Part shown: one piece after another, positions 50,872-58,548 of the stretch | How the letters are laid out: every line of letters begins with the position of its first letter | How positions within the stretch are numbered: position 1 is the first letter of the stretch | Source: Actinopolymorpha rutila | GTDB taxonomy: Bacteria > Actinomycetota > Actinomycetes > Propionibacteriales > Actinopolymorphaceae | Assembly (NCBI RefSeq): GCF_013407855.1 | Contig: NZ_JACBZH010000001.1 | Span: 744,001-808,000, forward strand | Direction: 5' to 3' | DNA length: 64,000 bases | Translations under genes and position numbers: made by a program | Notes under the pieces: model-generated | The model's database searches: none | What the model was told of the DNA's origin: nothing | Seen by the model: only the letters and a program-made list of their open reading frames with translations

Positions 50872-50877
50872 TATTCT
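50872..50877 (+). promoter_or_regulatory. -10 element of a leaderless promoter
   Basis: TATTCT (50872-50877) ends 6 bases before the ATG at 50884 with no ribosome binding site between, in the divergent gap with the BBE oxidase gene. Confidence 0.55.
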
Positions 50878-50883
50878 TCCGCC

Positions 50884-51531
50884 ATGACAAACCTGCCTGA
50901 ACCAGTGCGACCCTCCGGGGCGTCGCACCTGCGTGCCTCCGACGCCGATCGGGAGCGGATCGTCAAGGTGCTGGGGGAAGCGCTGGCCGACGGGCGGTTG
51001 GACGTCCAGGAGCACTCCGATCGCCTCGACGCCGTCTACCAGGCCAAGACGATGGGCGAGCTCGAGCCGATCACCTACGACCTCGCCGTGACGTCGCCGC
51101 AGCCGCAGGCGCGACCGGCCGGCCGGTCCGCGAACGCCCCCGTGGTCGACCCGGCCGGTGCCTCCGACCGCGTCGACCAGATGATCGCGATCTTCGGCGG
51201 GGTCGAGCGGAAGGGCCGCTGGCGGCTACGCCGGCGTAGCCGGGCGGTGGCGGTCTTCGGCGGCGTCGACCTCGACCTCAGTGACGCGACGTTCGACGCG
51301 CCGGAGGTGGTGATCGAGCTGTTCGCGATGTTCGGCGGCGTCGACGTCTCCCTCCCGGAGGGCGTGGTGGTCCGCAACGAGGCCAGCGGCATCATGGGCG
51401 GGATCTCGGTCAAGACCGGCGACACGGACCCGCCGCCGGACGCGCCGGTCGTGGTGATCAGGGGTGTGGCGATCTTCGGCGGGGCCGACTTCCACGCCAA
51501 GCGCCGCAGGCGCAACCACTTCGACCACTGA
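50884..51531 (+). CDS. DUF1707 and LiaF-like C-terminal domain protein
   Basis: A 215-residue protein. Residues 14-66 are a DUF1707 (SHOCT-like) module: LRASDADRERIVKVLGEALA, DGRLDVQEHSDRLDAVYQAK. Residues about 105-205 contain the repeated strand unit of the LiaF/cell-wall-active-antibiotics response fold: IAIFGGVERKG, AVAVFGGVDLDLSDATF, LFAMFGGVDVSLPEGVVV, GVAIFGGADFHAK. It has no membrane helix, so it is a soluble envelope-stress-type protein of unknown role. The short gap to the divergent oxidase gene holds both promoters. Confidence 0.87.
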   Translation: MTNLPEPVRPSGASHLRASDADRERIVKVLGEALADGRLDVQEHSDRLDAVYQAKTMGELEPITYDLAVTSPQPQARPAGRSANAPVVDPAGASDRVDQMIAIFGGVERKGRWRLRRRSRAVAVFGGVDLDLSDATFDAPEVVIELFAMFGGVDVSLPEGVVVRNEASGIMGGISVKTGDTDPPPDAPVVVIRGVAIFGGADFHAKRRRRNHFDH

Positions 51532-51542
51532 TTGCGGGCGGC

Positions 51543-52340
51543 TCAGCGACGGCGGGCGATGCACGTGTAGATGTGCTGGGTGAGCTCGATCCGATCCACG
51601 CCGAGAGTGCCGAGCGTCGTGCGCACCTTCGTGGCCAGCGCGTCGCGTTCGTCCTGTTCGCGGGCGGCGACCTGGCCGTACGACAGCAGGAGGGAGACGT
51701 AGGTGTCCACGTCCAGGTCGTACGCCTGCGCCGCCCAGTCGTACTCCGGCTGCTCGAACACCCCGGACGCGGCGAGCTCGTCCCGGCCCTCGGCGCCCAG
51801 CCCTTCGAGGTACTCCCTGAACGTCGCCGGGTCGTAGACGAAGTCGGGCTCGTCGGCGAACGCCTGCGCGTTCATCGCGTTCTGGAGGTCGTCGGCGAGG
51901 ATCGGGTGGGTCCAGATCAGCACCAGGTGGCCGCCGGGTGCGAGCAGCGAGGCCGCCTTCTCGTACGACACGGCCGGGTCGACCCAGTGGAAGGCGTTCG
52001 CCGACCAGATCGCGGCGAACGGGCCCTCCTCCCCGGCGTACTCCTCGAAGAAGTCGCCGCGCACGACGAACCCGGTGTCCTCGTCGAGGTGGCGGACCAG
52101 CCGGGTCCGCAGCGCCGGCCCGGGTTCGAGAGCGACTACCGGCAGGTCGCGCGCCCGAAGCTCCTTCGTCAGCTGCCCGGTGGCGGCGCCTACCTCCAGC
52201 ACGGTGTCGCCGGGCCGCAGGCCGGTGCGCTCGACGGCGCGGGCGACCACGTCGGCGGGGATGCTCGGCCGGCCCGCGTCGTAGAGGTCGACCACCCGGT
52301 CGAAGTTCAGCCGTCCGCCACGTGCGGTGTTGCCCTTCAT
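51543..52340 (-). CDS. Class I SAM-dependent methyltransferase
   Basis: A 265-residue methyltransferase. The opening RGGRLNFDRVVDLYDAGRPS is characteristic of a family of actinobacterial trans-aconitate-methyltransferase-like proteins. Motif I is DTVLEVGAATGQLTKELRAR; the acidic contact is VVALEPGPAL; motif II is FAAIWSANAFHWVDP; motif III is LLAPGGHLVLIWTHP. Substrate unknown. The ATG at 52340 overlaps the stop of a hydrolase remnant (ATGA), which suggests a former coupled operon. Confidence 0.85.
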   Translation of the reverse strand: MKGNTARGGRLNFDRVVDLYDAGRPSIPADVVARAVERTGLRPGDTVLEVGAATGQLTKELRARDLPVVALEPGPALRTRLVRHLDEDTGFVVRGDFFEEYAGEEGPFAAIWSANAFHWVDPAVSYEKAASLLAPGGHLVLIWTHPILADDLQNAMNAQAFADEPDFVYDPATFREYLEGLGAEGRDELAASGVFEQPEYDWAAQAYDLDVDTYVSLLLSYGQVAAREQDERDALATKVRTTLGTLGVDRIELTQHIYTCIARRR

Positions 52341-52480
52341 CGCGTACCTCCGAGGGATTGGCGTACGTGCCGCAGCCAGGTCGCGCGGTCGGTGCCGTTC
52401 AGGATGTGCGCGGCGCCGGGCAGTTCGACCAGTGTGGCATCGGCGATGCCGGCGGCCACGGGGGTGCCGCCGGCCCGCAT
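52337..52480 (-). pseudogene. C-terminal remnant of an alpha/beta hydrolase
   Basis: About 47 codons reading ATLVELPGAAHILNGTDRATWLRHVRQSLGG. This is the usual end of an alpha/beta hydrolase, with the catalytic-His region (GAAHILN) and last helix. Nothing resembling the nucleophile or the core strands precedes it; instead the Nudix gene ends 28 bases upstream. Most of the gene was deleted, leaving a tail that still overlaps the methyltransferase start. Confidence 0.7.
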
Positions 52481-52508
52481 GGTTCGAGGTCCGGCACCGA
52501 TGTCGGAG

Positions 52509-52940
52509 TCAAGCCGGGTTGGCGGCTTCACGATCGAGGTTTCGCCACGCGCGGACCGAACGCAGGTAGCCCGCGGGCATGAGCAGCCCGGCCGCCTCCT
52601 CGACGGTGAACAGCCCGAGGTCCACGTGCTCGTCGCTGCACACCGGTGCCGTGGAGTCGAGCACGTGACAGCCGTAGGTGAGGACGAGTACGTCGACGCC
52701 CGGGGAGATGGCGTACTGCCAGGCGTCCAGCATCGGCCCGACCCGCACGGCCCAGCCGCTCTCTTCCGCGACCTCCCGGGCCACGCACCCGGCCGGGTCC
52801 TCGGCGTACTCCAGCTTGCCGCCGGGCAGCTCCCACTCCTCGCGCTCGTTGCGCAGCAACAGGACGCGGTCGCCCCGGAAACACACCCCCTTGACCGAGA
52901 CCAGATGGCGGTACGAACGTCTCGCCGGCGTCTGTGACAT
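52509..52940 (-). CDS. Nudix hydrolase
   Basis: A 143-residue Nudix protein that hydrolyses nucleoside-diphosphate-linked compounds. The Nudix box fits GX5EX7REUXEEXGU exactly (GKLEYAEDPAGCVAREVAEE then SGWAV, residues about 40-63). It is preceded by VSVKGVCFRGDRVLLLRNE, as in MutT/ADP-ribose-type enzymes. The substrate is not defined. The start ATG 52940 has no ribosome binding site but a -10-like CAGACT 7 bases upstream, so it may be leaderless and divergent from the PP2C-like gene. Confidence 0.88.
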   Translation of the reverse strand: MSQTPARRSYRHLVSVKGVCFRGDRVLLLRNEREEWELPGGKLEYAEDPAGCVAREVAEESGWAVRVGPMLDAWQYAISPGVDVLVLTYGCHVLDSTAPVCSDEHVDLGLFTVEEAAGLLMPAGYLRSVRAWRNLDREAANPA

Positions 52941-52946
52941 GCCGGA

Positions 52947-52952
52947 TAGTCT
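52947..52952 (+). promoter_or_regulatory. -10 element of a leaderless promoter in a 20-bp divergent gap
   Basis: TAGTCT (52947-52952) ends 8 bases before the GTG at 52961. On the other strand CAGACT lies 7 bases before the Nudix ATG, so two opposing leaderless promoters overlap in this 20-base gap. Confidence 0.5.
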
Positions 52953-52960
52953 GCACAGGT

Positions 52961-53797
52961 GTGAGGCTCAGACGCACCGTGCACGTGACGTACGCGAGCG
53001 AACCCGGCAGCCCCGACCTCGAAAACGAGGACTTCCTGTCCGCCGGGCCGCGGCTTGCCGTGGTGCTCGACGGCGTGACCCCGATGGTCCGCACCGACAC
53101 CGGGTGCCGACATGGCGTGGCGTGGTACGCGCGGACGCTCGGCGGCCACTTCGTACGGCTGGCGGGCCGGGACGACGGCCAGGTCACCGTGCCGCTGGCC
53201 GACTGCCTGGCCGGGGCGATCGTCGCGACCCGGGACGCGCACGCCGGGACCTGCGACCTCGCCCACCCGGACAGTCCCGCGGCGACGGTGGCCGCGGTCC
53301 GGCTCCGCGGCGACGCCCTCGACGTCCTCGACTACCTCGTGCTCGCCGACTCGGCCGTACTCCTCGACCTGGGCGAGGAGCGCCTCACGGTGTTCACCGA
53401 CCACCGGGCCGGCGACGTGGGCCGGCGGCTGCGGGCCGAGGGCGAGGTTCCCTCCGCACCCCGGGTGCGGTCCTTCCGTAACCGGCCGGGTGGCTACTGG
53501 GTCGCGGCGGACCGGCCCGAGTCGGCGTACGAAGCACTGGTCGGGACCATCGACGCGACCGGCCTGCGCCGGCTGGCGGTGGCCAGCGACGGCGCGACCC
53601 GGCTGGTGGACACGTTCGGGACGTACGACTGGCGGGGGATGCTGGACGCCCTCGCGGCCGACGACGGCCCGGCCGGCTGGATCGCGCGGACCCGGGAGAC
53701 CGAGCGCGCCGACGCCACCGCGGAACCGGCGCGGCGGCGAGGGCGGGGCAAGGTGCACGACGACGCCTCGGTGGCGTTCCTGCGACCGACCCCCTGA
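52961..53797 (+). CDS. PP2C-like protein phosphatase-family protein
   Basis: A 278-residue protein resembling the PP2C fold. Metal-site blocks are NEDFLSAGPRLAVVLDGVTP (E/D and DG), LDYLVLADSAVLLD, LAVASDGATRLVD (DG) and KVHDDASVAFLRP near the C-terminus, which matches the DD(N/A)xT/SV end of PP2C enzymes. The classical RxxNED start is partly changed (SPDLENEDFL), so substrate choice may differ from Ser/Thr phosphatases. The GTG at 52961 is supported by the leaderless -10; a GTG at 52979 is also possible. Confidence 0.75.
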   Translation: MRLRRTVHVTYASEPGSPDLENEDFLSAGPRLAVVLDGVTPMVRTDTGCRHGVAWYARTLGGHFVRLAGRDDGQVTVPLADCLAGAIVATRDAHAGTCDLAHPDSPAATVAAVRLRGDALDVLDYLVLADSAVLLDLGEERLTVFTDHRAGDVGRRLRAEGEVPSAPRVRSFRNRPGGYWVAADRPESAYEALVGTIDATGLRRLAVASDGATRLVDTFGTYDWRGMLDALAADDGPAGWIARTRETERADATAEPARRRGRGKVHDDASVAFLRPTP

Positions 53798-53807
53798 GGG
53801 TCGGCGC

Positions 53808-55373
53808 TCAGCTGGCCGAGTCGGCCGGGATCGCCTCTCCCTCCGGGCCCGCCGGCCCGGCCGGACCCACCTGGCCGGGTTCACCGCGCAGCGGCACCGC
53901 CTTGATCGCCCAGCCGATCACGAACGCGGCCAGCGCGAACGGCGCCGCCCACAAGAAGACGCTGTGCATCCCGTCGGCGATCGCGGTGAGCACCGTGTCG
54001 CGCGCGGCGGCCGGAAGCTGGTGCAGGGTGGCCGGGTCGATGTGTGCCCCGCCACCGCCGGCCAGCTTGTCCGCACCCGGCATGCCGGCGAGGGAGTCGG
54101 TCAGCCGGCTGGCGAAGATCGCCCCGAACAGCGACACCCCGAACGACCCGCCGATCGAACGGGCGAACGTCGAGGTACTGCTGGCCACGCCCATGTCCTT
54201 GGCCTCGACGCTGTTCTGCACGATGAGGAGCGTGACCTGCATCAGCAGGCCCATCCCGATGCCGAGGATCACCATGTAGACCGACAGGGTGAACTTGCTG
54301 GTGTCGGTGTCCATCAGCGACAGCAGGAAGACGCCCACGGTCAGCATCGCGCCGCCGGCGATCGGGAACGCCCGGTAGCGGCCGGTCCGGGTGATCACGG
54401 TGCCGACGACGAGGGACACCACCAGCGACGCCGCCATCATCGGCAGCAGGAGCAGGCCGGAGTTCGTGGCCGACGCGCCCTGCACGGTCTGCTGGAACAA
54501 CGGCAGGAACGTCACCGCGCCGAACATCGCGAACCCGACCAGGAAACCCATCAGGGTGGCCGCGGTGAAGTTGCGGTCCCTGAACAACCGCAGCGGCAGG
54601 ACGGGTTCGACGGCCCGGCGTTCGGCGATCACGAAGCCGGCCACGGACACCACGCCGAGGGCGGCCAGGCCGAGGATCTGCGCCGAACCCCAGTCGTACT
54701 GCGTACCGCCCCAGGTGGTCACCAGCACCAGGGACGTGGCGGCGACGGTCAGCAGCGCGGCGCCCAGGTAGTCGATGCGGTGGCTGATCCGATGGCGAGG
54801 CAGGTGCAGGGTCGTGCCCACGAGGACGAGCGCGAGTACGCCGACGGGGATGTTGACGTAGAACGCCCAGCGCCAGGAGAAGTGGTCGGTGAGGAAGCCC
54901 CCGAGCAGCGGGCCGCCGATCGTGGCCGCCGCCATCGTCGCGGACATGTAGCCCTGGTAGCGCCCGCGTTCCCGGGGCGGGATGAGGTCGCCGATGATCG
55001 CCATCACGCCGACGATGAGCCCGCCGGCGCCGAGGCCCTGCAGGGCACGGAACCCGATCAGCTGGACCATGCTCTGCGCCATCCCGGACAGTGCGGAGCC
55101 GACCAGGAAGATCACGATGGCACCGACGAAGAGCCGCTTGCGGCCGTAGAGGTCGCCGAGCTTGCCGTAGAGCGGTGTGGAGACGGTGGACATCAGGACG
55201 TAGGCGGTGACCACCCAGGACAGGTGGTCCAGGCCGCCGAGCTCGCCGACGATTCGCGGCATCGCGGTGCCGACGATCATCTGGTCGAGCATGGCGAGCA
55301 GCATCGCGAGGAGCAGGCCGGGCAGTACGACGAGGACTTCCCGTCGAGCCGGTGGGGTCAGGGTGGTGGTCAC
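53808..55373 (-). CDS. DHA2-family (14-TM) MFS drug efflux transporter
   Basis: A 521-residue MFS exporter. Motif C-like and family blocks are LLLAMLLAMLDQMIVGTAMP (motif D1, Asp in helix 1), GKLGDLYGRKRLFVGAIVIF (motif A), LQGLGAGGLIVGVMAIIGDL (motif B region) and AAATIGGPLLGGFLTDHFSW (motif C). About 14 helices are visible, as in EmrB/QacA-type pumps. A collagen-like GPAGPAGPEG tail ends the protein. GTG 55373 follows GGAGAT. It is divergent from a TetR gene over three palindromic sites, so drug-induced derepression is likely. Confidence 0.92.
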   Translation of the reverse strand: MTTTLTPPARREVLVVLPGLLLAMLLAMLDQMIVGTAMPRIVGELGGLDHLSWVVTAYVLMSTVSTPLYGKLGDLYGRKRLFVGAIVIFLVGSALSGMAQSMVQLIGFRALQGLGAGGLIVGVMAIIGDLIPPRERGRYQGYMSATMAAATIGGPLLGGFLTDHFSWRWAFYVNIPVGVLALVLVGTTLHLPRHRISHRIDYLGAALLTVAATSLVLVTTWGGTQYDWGSAQILGLAALGVVSVAGFVIAERRAVEPVLPLRLFRDRNFTAATLMGFLVGFAMFGAVTFLPLFQQTVQGASATNSGLLLLPMMAASLVVSLVVGTVITRTGRYRAFPIAGGAMLTVGVFLLSLMDTDTSKFTLSVYMVILGIGMGLLMQVTLLIVQNSVEAKDMGVASSTSTFARSIGGSFGVSLFGAIFASRLTDSLAGMPGADKLAGGGGAHIDPATLHQLPAAARDTVLTAIADGMHSVFLWAAPFALAAFVIGWAIKAVPLRGEPGQVGPAGPAGPEGEAIPADSAS

Positions 55374-55447
55374 TGGGATCTCCGCTGGTGAGACTGGCCG
55401 GCTGCGCCGCTGGGGCGCCGTGGCACTGCGCTGCCGCACGCTGGCCT

Positions 55448-55512
55448 ACTTACCGGCCGGCTAGTAGGCTTACTTGCCGTACGGTAAGTTGCTAACTGAC
55501 CGGCCGTCAAGT
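55448..55512. promoter_or_regulatory. Three TetR operator-like palindromes
   Basis: Three 18-base imperfect palindromes lie in the divergent gap: ACTTACCGGCCGGCTAGT (55448-55465), ACTTGCCGTACGGTAAGT (55472-55489) and ACTGACCGGCCGTCAAGT (55495-55512). They have 2, 1 and 3 mismatched pairs and are spaced 24 and 23 bases centre to centre, about two helical turns. Confidence 0.75.
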
Positions 55513-55559
55513 AAATACCTCGTCAAGTCAGGCTTCCCCGCCCCGGCCACGGAGGACAC

Positions 55560-56381
55560 ATGCCGCAACGCCCGAACGAGCCGTCCGATCAGCCCCGGCG
55601 CACCCGGTCCACCGGAAGTGGCCGGGCGAGCGGCCGGTCGGGTAGTCGCGCCACGGGGCGGTCGGAGGGGCGGGCAGAGTCCCGGACGAGCCGGTCGGAG
55701 AAGAGCCGGTCGGAGAAGGGCCGGTCGGGTGGCCGGTCGGACACCCGGAGCCGGATCCAGGAGGTGGCGCTGGAACTGTTCGCCGAGCAGGGTTACGACT
55801 CCACCTCGTTGCGGGAGATCGCCGACCGGCTCGGGGTGACGAAGGCGGCGCTGTACTACCACTTCCGGTCCAAGGAGGAGATCGTCGTCGCGACGGTGGA
55901 GGACTTCCTCGCCGACATCGACGACCTGGTCGAGTGGGCGGAGGAACAGCCCCGGACCAGCCGGACCAGGCACGAGGTCCTGCGCCGCTACTCCGACATC
56001 GTGCGCGTCCGGTTCCCGTCGATGAGGTTCTTCCAGCAGAACCCGGCCGGGATGCACCGGTCCGGGCTGGGCGAGCGGTTCCAGGAGCGGATGGGCGCGC
56101 TGCACGGAGTGCTCTACGACGGCGGGCCGCCGCAGAACCGGGTCCGGGCGCTGCTCGCGATCGTCAGCATGCACATGGCCGCGGCGCTCAGCAGGGACTC
56201 CGGCATGCCCATCGGCGTGGGCCTCGGACTGAGCGTCGAGGAGGCGAACCAGGCTGCCCTCGACGTCGCGTTCGACCTGGTCGACGCCGAGGATGCCGCG
56301 AGCGCGAAGGGCACCACCGACGCCGAGGACCCTGCGAGCGCGAGGGGCGCCGAGGACTCCGGCGACTCCGAACGCGGCTGA
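55560..56381 (+). CDS. TetR-family regulator with long basic N-terminal tail
   Basis: A 273-residue TetR repressor. The helix-turn-helix domain is at residues 60-105 (TRSRIQEVALELFAEQGYDS, TSLREIADRLGVTKAALYYH, FRSKEEIV). The C-terminal ligand domain follows to about residue 240. Unusually, about 60 residues of Arg/Ser/Gly-rich repeats (SGRASGRSGSRATGRSEGR type) precede the DNA-binding domain, and an Asp/Ala-rich tail ends the protein. ATG 55560 follows GGAGG. It likely represses the divergent MFS pump and itself through the three palindromes. Confidence 0.88.
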   Translation: MPQRPNEPSDQPRRTRSTGSGRASGRSGSRATGRSEGRAESRTSRSEKSRSEKGRSGGRSDTRSRIQEVALELFAEQGYDSTSLREIADRLGVTKAALYYHFRSKEEIVVATVEDFLADIDDLVEWAEEQPRTSRTRHEVLRRYSDIVRVRFPSMRFFQQNPAGMHRSGLGERFQERMGALHGVLYDGGPPQNRVRALLAIVSMHMAAALSRDSGMPIGVGLGLSVEEANQAALDVAFDLVDAEDAASAKGTTDAEDPASARGAEDSGDSERG

Positions 56382-56397
56382 CCTGCGTCGGGCCAGG

Positions 56398-57213
56398 TCA
56401 GGTCGATCCGGGGAGGTCGCCCGGATGCGGCCCGAACCGTCCGACTGCCCGGGACACCAGCCCGAGTCCGCTCAGGCCGGGCAGCCGGTCGATCTTGCGG
56501 TCGAGGGCGCCGACGACGCCGCGGCCGCTCTCGTCGCCGAAGAGATAGCCGAGCAGGAACCTCGTCTCCGACCTGGGCATCACCGTCGAACCGACCGGGC
56601 GCCACCGCGTGCGCAGCGCCCACCGGGTGAGCCGCCGGGCCCGCGCGCTGCGGGCGAGCCGGGTGCGGGCCTCGGAGGTGTAGAACGCGACGTGCCGGGT
56701 CTCCTGGCGCATGATCCGGCGCAGCACGGTGGTGAGGACGGGATGGTCCTCGCGTTCGATCACCCGGGCGTACGCGGCATGGGTGGACCACTCGTTGATC
56801 GCGCCCCAGCTCATGTGCGTGGCGATGAAGTCCTCGCCGATCGCCGCCGCCGCGAGGCACTGGCTGATCGGGCTGACGACGTTGGCGATGCCCTGGGTCC
56901 GGCGGACGGTCCGGGCCCGGCCGGGGCCGTGGTCCTCGCCGTGCACGGCCAGGATCTGGTCGATGACCTCCCCGTGCCAGTACTCCTCGTAGTTCCACAT
57001 GGTGAGGAACGTCGTGATGCGCGGGTTCTGGTGCGACGGCGTGACCAGCAGGTCACGCAGGTAGCAGACCGTGTGCGTCTCGACGTCGGCCATGTAGTGC
57101 AGCGTGCGCAGCGCCTCCGCGGACAGCGGCCGCTCGCGGAACCCGTCGAAGTCGATGTCGTCGACCTGCACGGGTTGCGCCGCACGCTTGTAGGTCTCCA
57201 GTTCGAACGCCAT
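56398..57213 (-). CDS. Ferritin-like diiron protein (acyl-ACP desaturase-like fold)
   Basis: A 271-residue helical protein of the ferritin-like superfamily. Two ExxH iron-binding motifs are visible, EYWH in MWNYEEYWHGEVIDQI and ETRH in IMRQETRHVAFYTSEA. Upstream acids lie in ADVETHTVCYLRDL and IGEDFIATHMSWGAINEW. The layout resembles type II acyl-ACP desaturases and AurF-like oxygenases, so it may oxidise a lipid or amine. ATG 57213 follows GGAGGTGG. No electron-transfer partner is adjacent. Confidence 0.75.
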   Translation of the reverse strand: MAFELETYKRAAQPVQVDDIDFDGFRERPLSAEALRTLHYMADVETHTVCYLRDLLVTPSHQNPRITTFLTMWNYEEYWHGEVIDQILAVHGEDHGPGRARTVRRTQGIANVVSPISQCLAAAAIGEDFIATHMSWGAINEWSTHAAYARVIEREDHPVLTTVLRRIMRQETRHVAFYTSEARTRLARSARARRLTRWALRTRWRPVGSTVMPRSETRFLLGYLFGDESGRGVVGALDRKIDRLPGLSGLGLVSRAVGRFGPHPGDLPGST

Positions 57214-57301
57214 GCCCACCTCCGACCGGCCATTCGGAGCCGGTTCGGGTACGGATGGGTGTGGGGTCAGACCGGACCGCCGGCGCTGGAGCCGGCAGAG
57301 G

Positions 57302-58432
57302 TCAGGCTGGCAGGCGGCGCGGCATGGCGACGTAGACCACATCTGGTTGGGACTCGGCGTCGGGTGCCGCGCAGCCGGTGAGCAGAGCGGGGCGGATGCC
57401 CTCCTGAAAGCCCAGCCGGACGTACTCGGTGTCGAAGCCCTCCAGGCCGTCGAGCAGGTAGCCCGCGTTGAAGGCGACCGTGCCGCCGTCCCCGTCGAGG
57501 TGCCCCGCGAGGCGTTCCCGGCCGCGGGTGTCGACATCCCCGGCAGCGCCCACGACCACCTCGTCCGGGCCAATCGTCAGGACGACCGCGGCGTACCGGT
57601 CGGCGACGATGCACACCCGCCGCAGCGCCGCGCGCAGCTCCTCGACGGCCAGGACGACGGTGCCCACGAAATCGCTCGGAACCTTCGTCCGCAGCGCGGG
57701 GTAGGTGTCGTCGAGCAGGCGGAGCGTGGTGAGACGCTCGTCGATGCCCAGGCTGAGCACGGCCTCGCCCGCACCGCCGAGGCCGACGGTGAGCAGGTCG
57801 GAGCCGGCGCCGAGGCTCTTGGTCGCGTCGGCGAGCATCCGCGCGGGAACGACGGCCCGGGCGGGCAGGTCGGCTCCGGTCGCCTTCCACGGCACCTGGT
57901 GGATCGCCACCCGGAACCGGTCGGAGGAGGTGAGCGTGACCGACTCCTCGTCGAACTCCAGCAGCGTGCCGGACAGCACGGGTACGGCGTCGCCGCGGAT
58001 CGCGATGCGCGACATCTGGGCGACGGCGCGGGCGAACGGTGCGGCGTCGAGCGCCCCCACCGATGCGGGTGGCGCCGGCAGCTCGGGATAGTCGGCCAGC
58101 GGCATCGTCGGCAGGGTGAACTCGGTCGCGCCGGCGCTGATCTCCACCACGCCCTCGCGGGTGTGCACCCGCACCTGCCCCTGGGGAAGCGCGTGCACGA
58201 TCTCGGCGAAGACCCGGCCGGGCAGCAGCAACTCGCCCGGCTCGTCGACCTCGGCAGCGAACACCACGGTGGAGCTCGCCTCGTAGTCGTAGCCGGTGAG
58301 ACGGACGGCATCGTCGGCGGCGGACACCCGCAGCCCGCTCAGCGCCGGGATCGGCGCGGCGGTGCCCGCCGTGTGCCTGGCGGCGAAGGTGGCGGCCCGG
58401 CCGAGCCGGGTGCTTTCGCTGGCGAATCTCAT
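57302..58432 (-). CDS. dnaN: DNA polymerase III beta subunit (sliding clamp), outside the dnaA region
   Basis: A 376-residue beta clamp with the three repeated domains: AATFAARHTAGTAAPIPALS, then GVVEISAGATEFTLPTMPLADYP (domain 1-2 boundary), VPVLSGTLLEFDEESVTLTS, and VPSDFVGTVVLAVEELRAAL through PALLTGC in domain 3. The last residues, YVAMPRRLPA, fit the clamp's M-P-x-R-L C-terminus. Neighbours are a diiron protein and an aldose epimerase, not dnaA, recF or gyrB. It is therefore probably a second clamp. GGAGGACG precedes ATG 58432. Confidence 0.87.
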   Translation of the reverse strand: MRFASESTRLGRAATFAARHTAGTAAPIPALSGLRVSAADDAVRLTGYDYEASSTVVFAAEVDEPGELLLPGRVFAEIVHALPQGQVRVHTREGVVEISAGATEFTLPTMPLADYPELPAPPASVGALDAAPFARAVAQMSRIAIRGDAVPVLSGTLLEFDEESVTLTSSDRFRVAIHQVPWKATGADLPARAVVPARMLADATKSLGAGSDLLTVGLGGAGEAVLSLGIDERLTTLRLLDDTYPALRTKVPSDFVGTVVLAVEELRAALRRVCIVADRYAAVVLTIGPDEVVVGAAGDVDTRGRERLAGHLDGDGGTVAFNAGYLLDGLEGFDTEYVRLGFQEGIRPALLTGCAAPDAESQPDVVYVAMPRRLPA

Positions 58433-58548
58433 GGCGTCCTCCGTGATGTCACTGCCCGCCCGAGCCGGTCCGGGTTCCTCCAGGGTGTTCAGACCCTAGA
58501 GGTCCCCACCGACAGGCCGGGCGGAACGGACGGAGTGACGACGCCGGG

